Source: Solirubrobacteraceae bacterium
Lineage (GTDB): Bacteria > Actinomycetota > Thermoleophilia > Solirubrobacterales > Solirubrobacteraceae
Assembly: GCA_030447785.1 (NCBI GenBank)
Contig: JAUJOF010000014.1
Coordinates: forward strand, 2,427-63,049
DNA: 60,623 nt
Direction: 5' to 3'
Positions 32,898 through 41,797 of this stretch are shown piece by piece. Position 1 is the first letter of the stretch. Each line of letters opens with the position of its first letter. The notes beneath the pieces were generated by a model. That model saw nothing but the letters and a program-made list of their open reading frames with translations. It made no database searches and was not told the DNA's origin. Position numbers and translations under genes: made by a program.

Positions 32898-33443
32898 TCC
32901 AGTTCTCCATGCGCGAGTTGATCTGTTGCCGGCTGAGGGCGGGCGCCGGCGCGGCATCCAATCTGGTTACCGGCCAACGGTCTGGCTTGGCGAGTCCGGT
33001 CCACATGGCGAATTGGCCCTCCACTCGTGTCTCGCAGAGCTCGTCGGAGTAGAGACGGCTGAGCCGGGACCTCCGTCGAGATTCTTCTCCGCCCGCTTTC
33101 GTTCGAGAGTTGGCCGTCGATCAGACACGGTTCACGCTTTGAGCTCTACGAAGGTTCCCGCCGTATCGGGCGGGGGCGACTACTGAATGGACAGCAGGGA
33201 GCGACCGACCTGAGGCGGGCGTTGCACGCGGCGTTTGAACGCCCGCGGCGCCCGGCATCCACGGGCCGGGCGCCCGCCGACGCACCGTCTGTTTCCGGAC
33301 GAGTTCTAACGCCACTCCGGCGGATTGCACGCAGCCCCTCAGCGTCTCGAGCGGATCTCCGACGGGCGCGCATCGCGCAAAGCAACAGTGAGCACTCGTG
33401 GCGCCACGACCCGGGCCACGACACGCAGCCCAGCCGGCGATGA
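32890..33443 (+). pseudogene. EF-Tu domain-like small protein, one frameshift
   Basis: Corrected for one base missing in the G run near 33064, the product is about 184 residues. LHARVDLLPAEGGRRRGIQS then GYRPTVWLGESGPHGELAL, AELVGVETAEPG, VEILLRPLSFESWPSI and GSRFELYEGSRRIGRGRLL follow the strand pattern of the beta-barrel domain 3 of elongation factor Tu, with the typical GGR...YRP and F-x-L-x-EG-x-R-x-x-G-x-G motifs. No GTPase domain is present. The Arg/Ser-rich tail after residue ~115 is not part of the barrel. Uncorrected, the frame stops at 33186. It is coupled to the 118-residue protein. Confidence 0.65.
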
Positions 33444-33631
33444 TTCGGCACGCCGCACGGACGAGTACGAGCGCTGCTCGAGCGCAATCCGCAAGGGACG
33501 ACAGAGTGCTGCTCGCGCGTGATCGCAACAGCGTGCGCCGAGCGTACTCGCCGGGCCGCCCTCGAGGGTGAGCTGGCCGCTGACGGGCTTGGTCGGCGGG
33601 GAGGACGGGTGGATCTGTCCGCCGGCGCGCC

Positions 33632-33637
33632 TAGCTT
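33632..33637 (+). promoter_or_regulatory. TANNNT -10 box for recJ
   Basis: TAGCTT, 6 nt before the GTG at 33644. Confidence 0.5.
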
Positions 33638-33643
33638 GCGTGC

Positions 33644-36109
33644 GTGGCTGAGCCGAGGCTGGAGATCCCCCCCTGCGACGTGGGCGCCGTGGTGCGCCTC
33701 GAGCGCGAGCTGGGGCTGAGCGGGGCGGCGGCGCAGGTGCTGGTGCGCCGGGGGCTGGCCGAGCCGGCGGCCGCGCGCGCGTGGCTGGCCGCCGACGCGC
33801 GGCACGGGCCCGGGGCCTTTCCGGGCATCGCCACGGCGGCCGGGGTCCTGCTCGGCCACGTCCGCGCCAGGACGCGGATCACCGTCCACGGGGACTACGA
33901 CGTCGACGGGGTTTGCTCGACCGCGATCATCGTCGGCTGCCTGCGCCGGCTCGGTGCTGACGTGGACTGGTACCTACCCAGCCGCACGGAGGACGGCTAC
34001 GGGCTGTCGGAGGCCACGGTGCAGCGCCTGGTCGCCCGGGGCACGCGGCTGCTGGTGACCGTCGACTGCGGGGTCACCGCGGTCGACGAGGTCGCCGCCG
34101 CGCGCGAGGCCGGCCTGGACGTGGTGGTGACCGACCACCACGCCCCGCGCGCCGATGGCCGGCTTCCCGCCGCGCCGCTGGTGCACCCGGGGGTGCAGGG
34201 CTACCCGTGTCCGCAGCTGTGCGCGGCGGGCGTCGCGCACGTGCTGGCGGCAGCCGTGCTCGAGGCGGCCGGGGAGGACCCGGCGCAGGCCGAGGTCGAT
34301 CTGGACCTCGTGGCGCTGGCCACCGTGGCCGACTGCGTGCCGCTGGTCGACGAGAACCGGCGGCTGGTCCGCGAGGGGCTGCGCGCGCTCGCGGTCACGG
34401 CGCGCCCGGGGCTGCGTGCCCTCATGGCCGCTGCCCACGTGGACCCGGCGCGCCTGGACGCGCGCGCGGTGGGCTTCCGCCTAGCGCCGCGCATCAACGC
34501 GGCCGGGCGCCTGCACCGCGCCGACGCGGGGCTCGAGCTCATCCTCACCGAGGATCCTGGCCGGGCCGCGCGCGTCGCCGAGGAGCTCGAGCGGGCCAAC
34601 GCCGAGCGCCGCCACGTGGAGACGCGCATCCTCTTCAACGCCGAGGCGCAGGTGCGCCAGGCCGGCGACCGGCCCGCCTACGTGCTCGCCGGAGAGGATT
34701 GGCACCCGGGGGTGATCGGCATCGTGGCCGCGCGCATCGCCGAGCGCCATCACCGCCCCGCGGTCCTCGTCGCGCTGGACGGCGCGACGGCCACCGGCTC
34801 GGGGCGCTCCATCCCGGGCTTCGACCTGCTCGCCGGGCTCGATGCCGCCGCCGGCCACCTGCGCCGCCACGGCGGCCACCGCGCCGCGGCGGGATGCACG
34901 CTCGCCGCCGGGCAGGTCGACGCCTTCCGGGCGGCGTTCGAGGCGCACGCGGCGGAGGTGCTGCGCCCCGAGGATCTCGTTCCCGTCGAGCGCGCCGACG
35001 CGGTGGTGGGCGGCGACGAGCTCGGGCTGGAGCTCGCCGAGGAGCTCGAGCGCCTCGGTCCCTTCGGGACCGCCAACCGCGAGGTGCGCCTGCTCGTCGC
35101 GGGCGCTCGGCTGGACGACGCTCGACCGATGGGCGAGGAGGGCCGCCACGTGCGCTTCACCGTGCGCAGCGGCGGCCACAGGGCTCGCGCCGTCGCCTTC
35201 GGGACCGGCGGGCGCCTGCCCTGTCCCCCGGGCGAGCCCGCCGACGCCACCTTCGCGCTCGAGGCCGACGAGTGGAACGGGGCCGTCGAGCCCCGCCTCG
35301 TCCTCCGCCACGCCCGCCCGGTCCGCCCGGCGAAGATGACGCTGGTCGGCCAGCACCCCGACCCGCTGGCGGCCATGCTCGCCGCGGCCGGGGCAGAGGA
35401 GCCATCCGGGGCGAACGGCTGCGGCGCAGAGGAGGCCCCGCCCATCGCGTCCCTCTCCGTCCCCGCCCCGCCGCACGTGCGCGACCGCCGGGGCGCGGGC
35501 ATCGCCGGGACGCTCATGGCGCTCGTGCACAGCGGCGAGCCGGTGCTCGCACTCGCCGCCGACGCAGCGCTGCGCGCGCGGCACCTCGGGTCGCTGGCCG
35601 GCGGCTTCGCGCTGTGCGACCACGCGGCGCTCGCGCGCGAGCCGGCCCTCGCCGACGACTACGCGCACGTCGTGGCCATCGATCCCCCGCCCGACGCCGC
35701 CGCCCTGGCCGCGCTCCTCGCGCCCGTCCTCGGGCGCACGACGCACATGGCGTGGGGAGAGGCTGAGCTAGGCTTCGCGATGCAGATCCATGAGCGCGAC
35801 CACGACCTCCGTGCCCCGCTCGCCGCGCTGTACCGCGCCCTGCGCGACACCCCCGGCGCGGTGGGGGAGCAGCTCGAGGCCCTCCTGCGCGGGGAGGGTC
35901 CCCGGCGGCGTTCGCCCGCCCTGGCCGGACGCTGCCTGCGCGTGCTCTGCGAGCTCGAGCTCGTCCACGTCGACGCCATCGCGCGGCGGGTCGCGCTGCG
36001 TCCCGCCCAGCGCACGGCGCTGGAGCGCTCGGGGACCTTCCGGGACGCGACCCGGCGCCTGGAGGAGGCGCGGGCGTGGCTGAGGCCACCGATCGCACGG
36101 GCCGCCTGA
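33644..36109 (+). CDS. recJ: single-stranded-DNA exonuclease RecJ
   Basis: An 821-residue 5'-3' single-strand DNA exonuclease of recombination and mismatch repair. DHH-family motifs: VHGDYDVDGVCSTAIIVGCL (residues ~81-100), VTVDCGVTAVDEV (~138), VVTDHHAPRADG (~162), ATVADCVPLVDENRRLV and RLAPRINAAGRL. The DHHA1 part has HPGVIGIVAARIAE and RSIPGFDLLAGLDAAAGHLR with GGHRAAAGCTL. An OB-fold follows, and the C-terminal ~200 residues are an extension that is absent from short RecJ proteins. The 3' end overlaps rel by 34 bp, so the two are co-expressed. Confidence 0.93.
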   Translation: MAEPRLEIPPCDVGAVVRLERELGLSGAAAQVLVRRGLAEPAAARAWLAADARHGPGAFPGIATAAGVLLGHVRARTRITVHGDYDVDGVCSTAIIVGCLRRLGADVDWYLPSRTEDGYGLSEATVQRLVARGTRLLVTVDCGVTAVDEVAAAREAGLDVVVTDHHAPRADGRLPAAPLVHPGVQGYPCPQLCAAGVAHVLAAAVLEAAGEDPAQAEVDLDLVALATVADCVPLVDENRRLVREGLRALAVTARPGLRALMAAAHVDPARLDARAVGFRLAPRINAAGRLHRADAGLELILTEDPGRAARVAEELERANAERRHVETRILFNAEAQVRQAGDRPAYVLAGEDWHPGVIGIVAARIAERHHRPAVLVALDGATATGSGRSIPGFDLLAGLDAAAGHLRRHGGHRAAAGCTLAAGQVDAFRAAFEAHAAEVLRPEDLVPVERADAVVGGDELGLELAEELERLGPFGTANREVRLLVAGARLDDARPMGEEGRHVRFTVRSGGHRARAVAFGTGGRLPCPPGEPADATFALEADEWNGAVEPRLVLRHARPVRPAKMTLVGQHPDPLAAMLAAAGAEEPSGANGCGAEEAPPIASLSVPAPPHVRDRRGAGIAGTLMALVHSGEPVLALAADAALRARHLGSLAGGFALCDHAALAREPALADDYAHVVAIDPPPDAAALAALLAPVLGRTTHMAWGEAELGFAMQIHERDHDLRAPLAALYRALRDTPGAVGEQLEALLRGEGPRRRSPALAGRCLRVLCELELVHVDAIARRVALRPAQRTALERSGTFRDATRRLEEARAWLRPPIARAA

Positions 36110-38478
36110 CCAACGGGTCCGAGCGCCCCGAGGGCGCCGCGGACATCGAGGTCCGTCCCACCCGTCCCGAGGCGCGGCGGGTCGACCGCGTCGAGCACCC
36201 CGAGCGTCACCCCGACCGCTGGGCGGGCGTCACCGGCGCCGAGCTCACCGAGCGCGAGCGCGGCCTCCTGGGCGATCTGTTCGCGATCGTCGAGGAGCAC
36301 GGCGCCGACAGCGCCGTGGAGATCGACCGCGCCCGCGTCGAGGCCGCCTTCGTGTTCGCGTGCGAGCACCACGCCGACCAGCGGCGCAAGTCGGGCGAGG
36401 ACTTCATCGTCCACCCCGTCGGCGTGGCCAAGATCTGCGCCGGCATGCGCCTGGACACCGAGACGCTGTGCGCCGCGCTGCTGCACGACACCGTGGAGGA
36501 CACGTCGGCCTCGCTGGACGAGGTGCGCTCCCAGTTCGGCGAGGAGATCGCCTCGCTGGTCGACGGCGTTACCAAGCTCACCGGAATCACCTTCCAGTCG
36601 CGCGACGAGGCGCAGGCCGAGAACTACCGCAAGATGATGGTCGCGATGGCCCAGGACGTGCGGGTCATCCTCCTCAAGCTCGGCGACCGCCTGCACAACA
36701 TGCGCACGCTGGGTGCCATGCCCAAGCACAAGCAGATCGACAAGGCGAGGGAGACGCTGGAGATCTTCGCCCCGATCGCCCACCGCCTGGGCATCCACGC
36801 GATCAAGTGGGAGCTCGAGGATCTCGCCTTCGCCACGCTGCACCCGCGCAAGTACCAGGAGATCAAGAGCCTGGTCAACCAGCAGCGCGCCGAGCGCGAG
36901 ACCTACGTGAACCGGGCGGGCGAGTACCTGCAGCGCGAGCTGCAGGCGCTGGCCATCGAGGCCCAGATCTGCGGGCGGGCGAAGCACTTCTACTCCATCT
37001 ACTCGAAGATGACCAAGAAGGGTCGCGAGTTCAACGAGATCTATGACCTCACGGCCATGCGGGTCATCGTCGACTCGGTGAAGGACTGCTATGGCGCGGT
37101 GGGCGTCATCCACTCGCTGTGGAAGCCCCTGCCCAAGCGCTTCAAGGACTTCATCGCGATGCCCAAGTTCAACCTCTACCAGTCGCTGCACACCACGGTG
37201 ATCGGACCCGAGGGGCTGCCCCTGGAGATCCAGATCCGCACGCGCGACATGCACGAGATGGCCGAGTACGGGGTCGCAGCGCACTGGCTGTACAAGAGCG
37301 CCGACGGCAAGGGCGCCGCCGGCCCGCACGGTGATCCCGACGCCAAGCTCAAGTGGCTGCGCTCGATGCTCGACTGGCAGTCGGAGACCTCCGATCCCCA
37401 GGAGTTCATGGAGACGCTGAAGGTCGACCTCTTCGAGGACGAGGTCTACGTCTTCACCCCCAAGGGCGAGGTCAAGAACCTCGCCGCCGGGGCGACGCCG
37501 CTGGACTTCGCCTACGAGGTCCACACCGACGTCGGCCATCGCTGCGTGGGGGCGAAGGTCAACGGCAAGATGGTCCCCCTGCACCTCGAGCTGCGCAGCG
37601 GGGACATCGTCGAGATCGTCACCGCCAAGCGCGAGCGCGGACCCTCGCGCGACTGGCTGGCGCTGGTCAAGACCACCCGCGCGCGCAACAAGATCAAGCA
37701 GTGGTTCAAGGCCGAGTCGCGCGAGGACACCGAGCACGCCGGACGGGCCCTGCTTCAGGAGCAGATGGGCAAGCGCGGGCTGCCCGCCCAGAAGATCACC
37801 GGCTCGCCGCTGCTGGCCGACGTGATCCGCGAGATGGGCTTTCGCAAGGCCGACGACTTCTACATCGCCCTGGGCGGGGCCAAGATCACCCCCAAGGTCG
37901 TCATCAACAAGGTCATGCAGCGCCTCAAGCAGGGCGAGGCCGCCGAGGACCGCGAGACCACTGCCGAGGCGCTGCTCAGCCCCAGCGGCCGCGAGCGCCG
38001 GCGCCCCAGCGGCTCCTCGGGCTCCTTCGGCATTCGCGTGGAGGGCGTGGAGGACGTGCCGGTGCGCCTGGCCAAGTGCTGCCGTCCCGTCCCCGGCGAC
38101 GCCATCGCGGGCTACATCTCGCTGGGACGGGGCATCACCATCCACCGCGAGGACTGCCCCAACGCGGTCAACCTGCGCAAGGACCCCGAGCGGTTCACGC
38201 CGGTGAGTTGGGAGGGCGACCACGAGACCGCCTTCCGCGTGGAGTTGCAGGTCGAGGGCTGGGACCGCCACCGCCTGCTCGAGGACATCTCGCGGACCTT
38301 CTCCGAGCAGGGCATCAACATCCTGGAGGCCCGCTGCACGGTCTCCGAGCCGATGGTGCGCAACCGCTTCGTGGTCGAGGTGGTCGACACCGCCGCCCTG
38401 AAGGCGACGGTGTCGCGCCTGCGCAACGTCGAGGGCGTCTTCGATGCCTACCGGGTCACCCCGGGCGCGGGCGCCTGA
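36076..38478 (+). CDS. rel: bifunctional (p)ppGpp synthetase/hydrolase Rel
   Basis: An 800-residue RelA/SpoT homologue that makes and degrades the stringent-response alarmone (p)ppGpp. The hydrolase HD domain is intact (LLHDTVEDTSASLDEV; LLKLGDRLHNMRTLGAM), so hydrolysis should work. The synthetase domain has AKHFYSIYSKMTKKGREFNE, YDLTAMRVIVDSVKDCYGAV and PKFNLYQSLHTTVIGPEG. A TGS domain (VYVFTPKGEVKNLAAGATPL), a zinc-finger region (VRLAKCCRPVPGDAIAGYIS) and a C-terminal ACT domain follow. The start lies inside recJ. The stop codon lies in a 40-nt tandem repeat. Confidence 0.95.
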   Translation: MAEATDRTGRLTNGSERPEGAADIEVRPTRPEARRVDRVEHPERHPDRWAGVTGAELTERERGLLGDLFAIVEEHGADSAVEIDRARVEAAFVFACEHHADQRRKSGEDFIVHPVGVAKICAGMRLDTETLCAALLHDTVEDTSASLDEVRSQFGEEIASLVDGVTKLTGITFQSRDEAQAENYRKMMVAMAQDVRVILLKLGDRLHNMRTLGAMPKHKQIDKARETLEIFAPIAHRLGIHAIKWELEDLAFATLHPRKYQEIKSLVNQQRAERETYVNRAGEYLQRELQALAIEAQICGRAKHFYSIYSKMTKKGREFNEIYDLTAMRVIVDSVKDCYGAVGVIHSLWKPLPKRFKDFIAMPKFNLYQSLHTTVIGPEGLPLEIQIRTRDMHEMAEYGVAAHWLYKSADGKGAAGPHGDPDAKLKWLRSMLDWQSETSDPQEFMETLKVDLFEDEVYVFTPKGEVKNLAAGATPLDFAYEVHTDVGHRCVGAKVNGKMVPLHLELRSGDIVEIVTAKRERGPSRDWLALVKTTRARNKIKQWFKAESREDTEHAGRALLQEQMGKRGLPAQKITGSPLLADVIREMGFRKADDFYIALGGAKITPKVVINKVMQRLKQGEAAEDRETTAEALLSPSGRERRRPSGSSGSFGIRVEGVEDVPVRLAKCCRPVPGDAIAGYISLGRGITIHREDCPNAVNLRKDPERFTPVSWEGDHETAFRVELQVEGWDRHRLLEDISRTFSEQGINILEARCTVSEPMVRNRFVVEVVDTAALKATVSRLRNVEGVFDAYRVTPGAGA

Positions 38479-38550
38479 GCGCATGCTCGACTGGCAGCGC
38501 TCGGTCGCGGGCGCCTGAGCGCGTGCTCGACTGGCGGCGCTCGGTCGCGG
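38471..38550. repeat. 40-bp tandem duplication over the rel stop codon
   Basis: 38471-38510 and 38511-38550 are identical at 38 of 40 positions. Each unit begins GCGCCTGA, so the rel stop is present twice; the second copy is not in use. It looks like a recent replication-slippage duplication. Confidence 0.9.
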
Positions 38551-38616
38551 GCGGTAGGTTGCTCGCCGATCAGGGCCGCGGCGCAGGGCCGCGGGACACG
38601 ACCCAGGGAGCGGATC

Positions 38617-38802
38617 ATGGAGCGACCGCAGGAGCTCGAGTGCCGGGAGACGGAGGAACACGAGCCGCTGGAGCGGCGGACATTCCTGGGCTGGGCGGCG
38701 GCCGGAGCGATCGGCCTCGGCCTCGTCTTCGCCGGCTGCGAGGAGGAGGACGACGACGACGACGACGGCAGCCGCCGTCGGCGGCGCAGGCGCCGGCGCT
38801 GA
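38617..38802 (+). CDS. tiny Tat-type lipoprotein with acidic and poly-Arg tail
   Basis: A 61-residue protein. The twin-arginine motif is ERRTFLGWAA (Arg20-Arg21), followed by a hydrophobic stretch AAGAIGLGLVFAGC whose end, VFAGC, fits a lipobox with Cys41. What would remain after processing is only EEE and six Asp, then Gly-Ser and nine Arg, 20 residues in all. A GGAG site precedes the ATG. The Asp run and the Arg run could pair with each other, with wall polymers or with nucleic acid. The function is unknown and no homologous family is recognised. Confidence 0.6.
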   Translation: MERPQELECRETEEHEPLERRTFLGWAAAGAIGLGLVFAGCEEEDDDDDDGSRRRRRRRRR

Positions 38803-38854
38803 GGCGAGGTCACCGCCGGGAGGCGGGCCCCCTGGTCGCGATAGCGGACAGCTG

Positions 38855-40636
38855 CTAGGGCGCGCTCAGCACCTGGAAGGAGCGCGCCTCGCCGCGGATG
38901 CGCCGGTCGAGATCCCCGGTGTAGGCGGTGGTGGAGTGCACCGTGCCGCTGCGCAGGCCGATGCGCAGCTGATCGTCGACGGGCACCGCGGCGTCCAGCG
39001 ACCAGCGCCCGCCCTGGATGGGCGTGTGACGCTCCAGCGTGTGGCTCTGGCCCCGGTGCACGTAGCTGATGGCCACCCGCACCACACCGGTGGCCCGCGA
39101 GGAGATCGTGCCCGAGGCGCGCAGGCGCCCGTCGACCAGCCGGGGGCGCTGGGTCTCGAGCGCCGCCCGTCCGTTGGCCGCGCGCAGGCGCAGCGCTTGC
39201 GGGCGGGTGTCCGCGTCGCCGGGGTAGGTGATCGTCAGGATCCCGGTGCCCAGGCGGGCCTGGTCGGTGGGGAGGGCCGAGCGGAAGCGGACCCGCCGCC
39301 TGGCGCTCTCCACCGGCGCGGTGAAGCGATGGCGCCGGCCCGCGGCGTGCAGCTCCACCTGCACGGTGCCCGAAGCGCGGGCGGTGATGGGGGCCAGGAC
39401 GTCGAGCGCGCGGGCGTCGCGCGAGATGCTCGAGCGCAGGATCTCCAGCTTGGGCGGGTGGATGTCGGTGGACGCGGGAGCCGGCTGGCCGGGCGTCTGG
39501 CCGCCGGCCCCCGGAGCGGCCAGTGGCTGCTGGCGTGCGGCGGCCATGGAACGCAGCTGCTCGAAGCGGGCCACCATGGCGTCGCCAGGGCAGGCCGTCT
39601 TGCCGGCGTCGCGGTGGCCGGAGATGCGCTGGAAGGTGACCTGCCGACCCGCCGGGTAGCGGTTCTGGCTGCCGCCGGCCGAGGTGACCTTCACTTCGCC
39701 GGTGGTGGGGGCCCCGTGGGCGGGCAGCTTCCAGGCCAGCACGTCGGCGATCGCGGAGACCTGCGCGTCGTCGGGTGGCACGGAGGAGTAGGTGCCCAGG
39801 GCCGCCACACCGGTGGAGACCGCGTTGAAGCCCTGCACCTGGGCGCCGATCACGGCGCGGTCGATGCCTCCGGCGCGCCCCTCGTAGATCGTGCCGTAGC
39901 GATCGACGAGGAAGTTGTAGCCGACGTCGTCCCACCCGTTGGAGTTGCGGTGGTAGCGGCAGATGGCCAGCACGATCGCCGCGCCCTCGCCGGGCGCGTA
40001 GTCGTTGGTGGAGACCGTGTGGTGGACGAAGCCCAGCTTGACCTCGCCGTAGGAGGGCGCCTCGCGCGGCGGGCAGTCCTTCGCGCCCCAGGCCTCGCGG
40101 GAGACCATGGCGGGCGGGCCACTCTGGCCCTGCGCCCACGCGGTAGCCGTACCGATGGTGGCGACGACCGCGGTGTTGATCGCGCTGCGTACCGCCGTGG
40201 CCGCGCGCTGGCGGGGCGTGGCGCTGCCGGTGGTGTTGACGAGGTGGGCGCGCAGCCCGCGGGGGCGCTGGTCGAAGGCCACCTGGAAGGCGTCGGCGCC
40301 GCCGGCCCACACCCCCGCGCTGGCCGGCTCGTTGATCTCGCCCTCCGCCTCGACCCAGCGGCTCCAGCCGTCCTGGGCCGAGTGGGTGCGGATCCACACC
40401 TCCACGGGGCGCTCGGTCCTCTCCCAACGCAGCCCCACGAGGTCGAAGCGCTTGCCCGTCTCGATCGGGTCGGAAGTCCACAGGCCGGTCCCCGCCGCCC
40501 GGGCCAGGCCGGTGTCGGGCAGGCTCAGCTCGAAGTCGAGCGCCGAGGGGCGCCAGCGCTCGGTGGACAGGGCGGGCGCCGCGAAGAGGGCCAGGGCCGC
40601 CAGTACGGGCAGGAGGAGAAGGGTGAGCCGTCGCAT
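38855..40636 (-). CDS. secreted PGRP/N-acetylmuramoyl-L-alanine amidase-2 family protein
   Basis: A 593-residue exported protein with a signal peptide (LTLLLLPVLAALALFAAPAL). An N-terminal domain of ~150 residues is followed by a peptidoglycan-recognition/amidase-2 domain starting VSREAWGAKDCPPREA. Zinc ligands are visible in LGFVHHTVSTNDY and ISGHRDAGKTACPGDAM; VGYNFLVDRYGTIYEGRAGG is the substrate-groove signature. About 200 C-terminal residues with repeated beta strands may bind the envelope. It would cut the amide bond between muramic acid and the stem peptide. It is convergent with the tiny lipoprotein gene. Confidence 0.9.
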   Translation of the reverse strand: MRRLTLLLLPVLAALALFAAPALSTERWRPSALDFELSLPDTGLARAAGTGLWTSDPIETGKRFDLVGLRWERTERPVEVWIRTHSAQDGWSRWVEAEGEINEPASAGVWAGGADAFQVAFDQRPRGLRAHLVNTTGSATPRQRAATAVRSAINTAVVATIGTATAWAQGQSGPPAMVSREAWGAKDCPPREAPSYGEVKLGFVHHTVSTNDYAPGEGAAIVLAICRYHRNSNGWDDVGYNFLVDRYGTIYEGRAGGIDRAVIGAQVQGFNAVSTGVAALGTYSSVPPDDAQVSAIADVLAWKLPAHGAPTTGEVKVTSAGGSQNRYPAGRQVTFQRISGHRDAGKTACPGDAMVARFEQLRSMAAARQQPLAAPGAGGQTPGQPAPASTDIHPPKLEILRSSISRDARALDVLAPITARASGTVQVELHAAGRRHRFTAPVESARRRVRFRSALPTDQARLGTGILTITYPGDADTRPQALRLRAANGRAALETQRPRLVDGRLRASGTISSRATGVVRVAISYVHRGQSHTLERHTPIQGGRWSLDAAVPVDDQLRIGLRSGTVHSTTAYTGDLDRRIRGEARSFQVLSAP

Positions 40637-40708
40637 CGGGTGGTCGCAACACGGCCGGGTGAGCAGAGTCTCGCCCGGTCTACAGGCCCTATCGGCAGCG
40701 TCGCGCGC

Positions 40709-41695
40709 TCACGCGACCATCGTAAGGCCGCCCGGCTGCACCGAGAAGCGCGCCCGCGTGACCTCGCCGATGTGGTCGCCGTCGACCTGCAGGGGGATCT
40801 CGCCGCCGTCGAGGGAGGTGACCTCGAGGTCGGTCACCTTCGACCAGGCGGTGACCTGGCGGTGTTCGGCGACCGGCGCGGGGAGGAAGAGGCGCCCCAT
40901 CACGGTGGGGATGTCGATCGGGCTGGCGCGTCGCAGCACCACCGCGCCCAGCGTGCCGTCGTCGAGAGCGACGTCCTGCGCGACGGGCAGCGGTCGGGTG
41001 CCGAAGTAGGACAGCACTTCGCCGTTTTGCACCACGGTGGTCACGCCCTCGACGTCCTCGCCGCCGTGGCGCACCCGCATGCGCGGCGGGCGCACGAGGT
41101 AGCGACGGGTGAAGGTCGAGAGGGCCACCTGCGCGTAATACCACTGCCCGAAGCGGGTCCTCAGGCGCGGATGGCGGTCGACGCGCTCGACCACGGCGGC
41201 GTCGAGGCCCAGGCCCGCCGAGAACGTGAAGGCGCGATCGTCGACCCATCCGAGATCCATCCGGTGCGGCGCCCAGCGGTCGGCCAGGTGCAGCAGGTGC
41301 TCCGTGGCGTCGACGATGTCGGTGGGGATCCCCAGCATCCGGCACATCACGTTGCTGGCTCCGCCCGGCAGGCAGGTCAGCGCCACGCCGCAGCCGGCCA
41401 GCCCGTTGGCGGCCTCGTTGAGGGTGCCGTCGCCGCCGAAGGCGACGACCACGTCGTAGCCCTCGTCGCGCGCCCCGCGGCACAGGGCGGTCGCGTGGTC
41501 GCGCGCCTGGGTGTCGACCGCATCGACCTCGTAGCGGCCGGCCAGGGCTTGAACCACCAGGCCCTTGAGTCGGTCGGACACCGTGCTGGCATACGGGTTG
41601 ACGATGACCAGCATCCGCCGGCGCTTGGCCGGTGCGGTGAGAGCCAGCGCGTCGGCGACGCGCTCGAGGTCGGCGGGGCGGGCGGTGGCGGGCAC
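40709..41695 (-). CDS. diacylglycerol kinase family lipid kinase
   Basis: A 328-residue protein with the DAGK catalytic domain: MLVIVNPYASTVSDRLKGLV at the N-terminus, the ATP-binding VVVAFGGDGTLNEAANGLAG, then LTCLPGGASNVMCRMLGIP and FSAGLGLDAAVVERVDRHPR. The C-terminal IPLQVDGDHIG is typical for DgkB/YegS-like lipid kinases. It would phosphorylate diacylglycerol or a related lipid, recycling lipids used in envelope synthesis. It lies 72 bp from the upstream end of the amidase gene on the same strand. Confidence 0.9.
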   Translation of the reverse strand: MPATARPADLERVADALALTAPAKRRRMLVIVNPYASTVSDRLKGLVVQALAGRYEVDAVDTQARDHATALCRGARDEGYDVVVAFGGDGTLNEAANGLAGCGVALTCLPGGASNVMCRMLGIPTDIVDATEHLLHLADRWAPHRMDLGWVDDRAFTFSAGLGLDAAVVERVDRHPRLRTRFGQWYYAQVALSTFTRRYLVRPPRMRVRHGGEDVEGVTTVVQNGEVLSYFGTRPLPVAQDVALDDGTLGAVVLRRASPIDIPTVMGRLFLPAPVAEHRQVTAWSKVTDLEVTSLDGGEIPLQVDGDHIGEVTRARFSVQPGGLTMVA

Positions 41696-41785
41696 GTGAG
41701 GGCCTACACCGCCTGGCGAGGCGTGTTACCCGCCGCGCGACGAGCGCCCCGGGAGGGTCGCTACGGACCCGTGCCATCACGGCGA

Positions 41786-41791
41786 TAGCGT
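41786..41791 (+). promoter_or_regulatory. TANNNT -10 box for the GT2 gene at 41798
   Basis: TAGCGT, 6 nt before the GTG start. Confidence 0.45.
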
Positions 41792-41797
41792 GGCGGC

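Noticed and set aside
32541..33443. A firm toxin-antitoxin call for the coupled pair
   Set aside because: Similarity of the first protein to ADP-ribosyltransferase folds is weak and from memory, and the second is broken in this sequence; kept as a hypothesis only.
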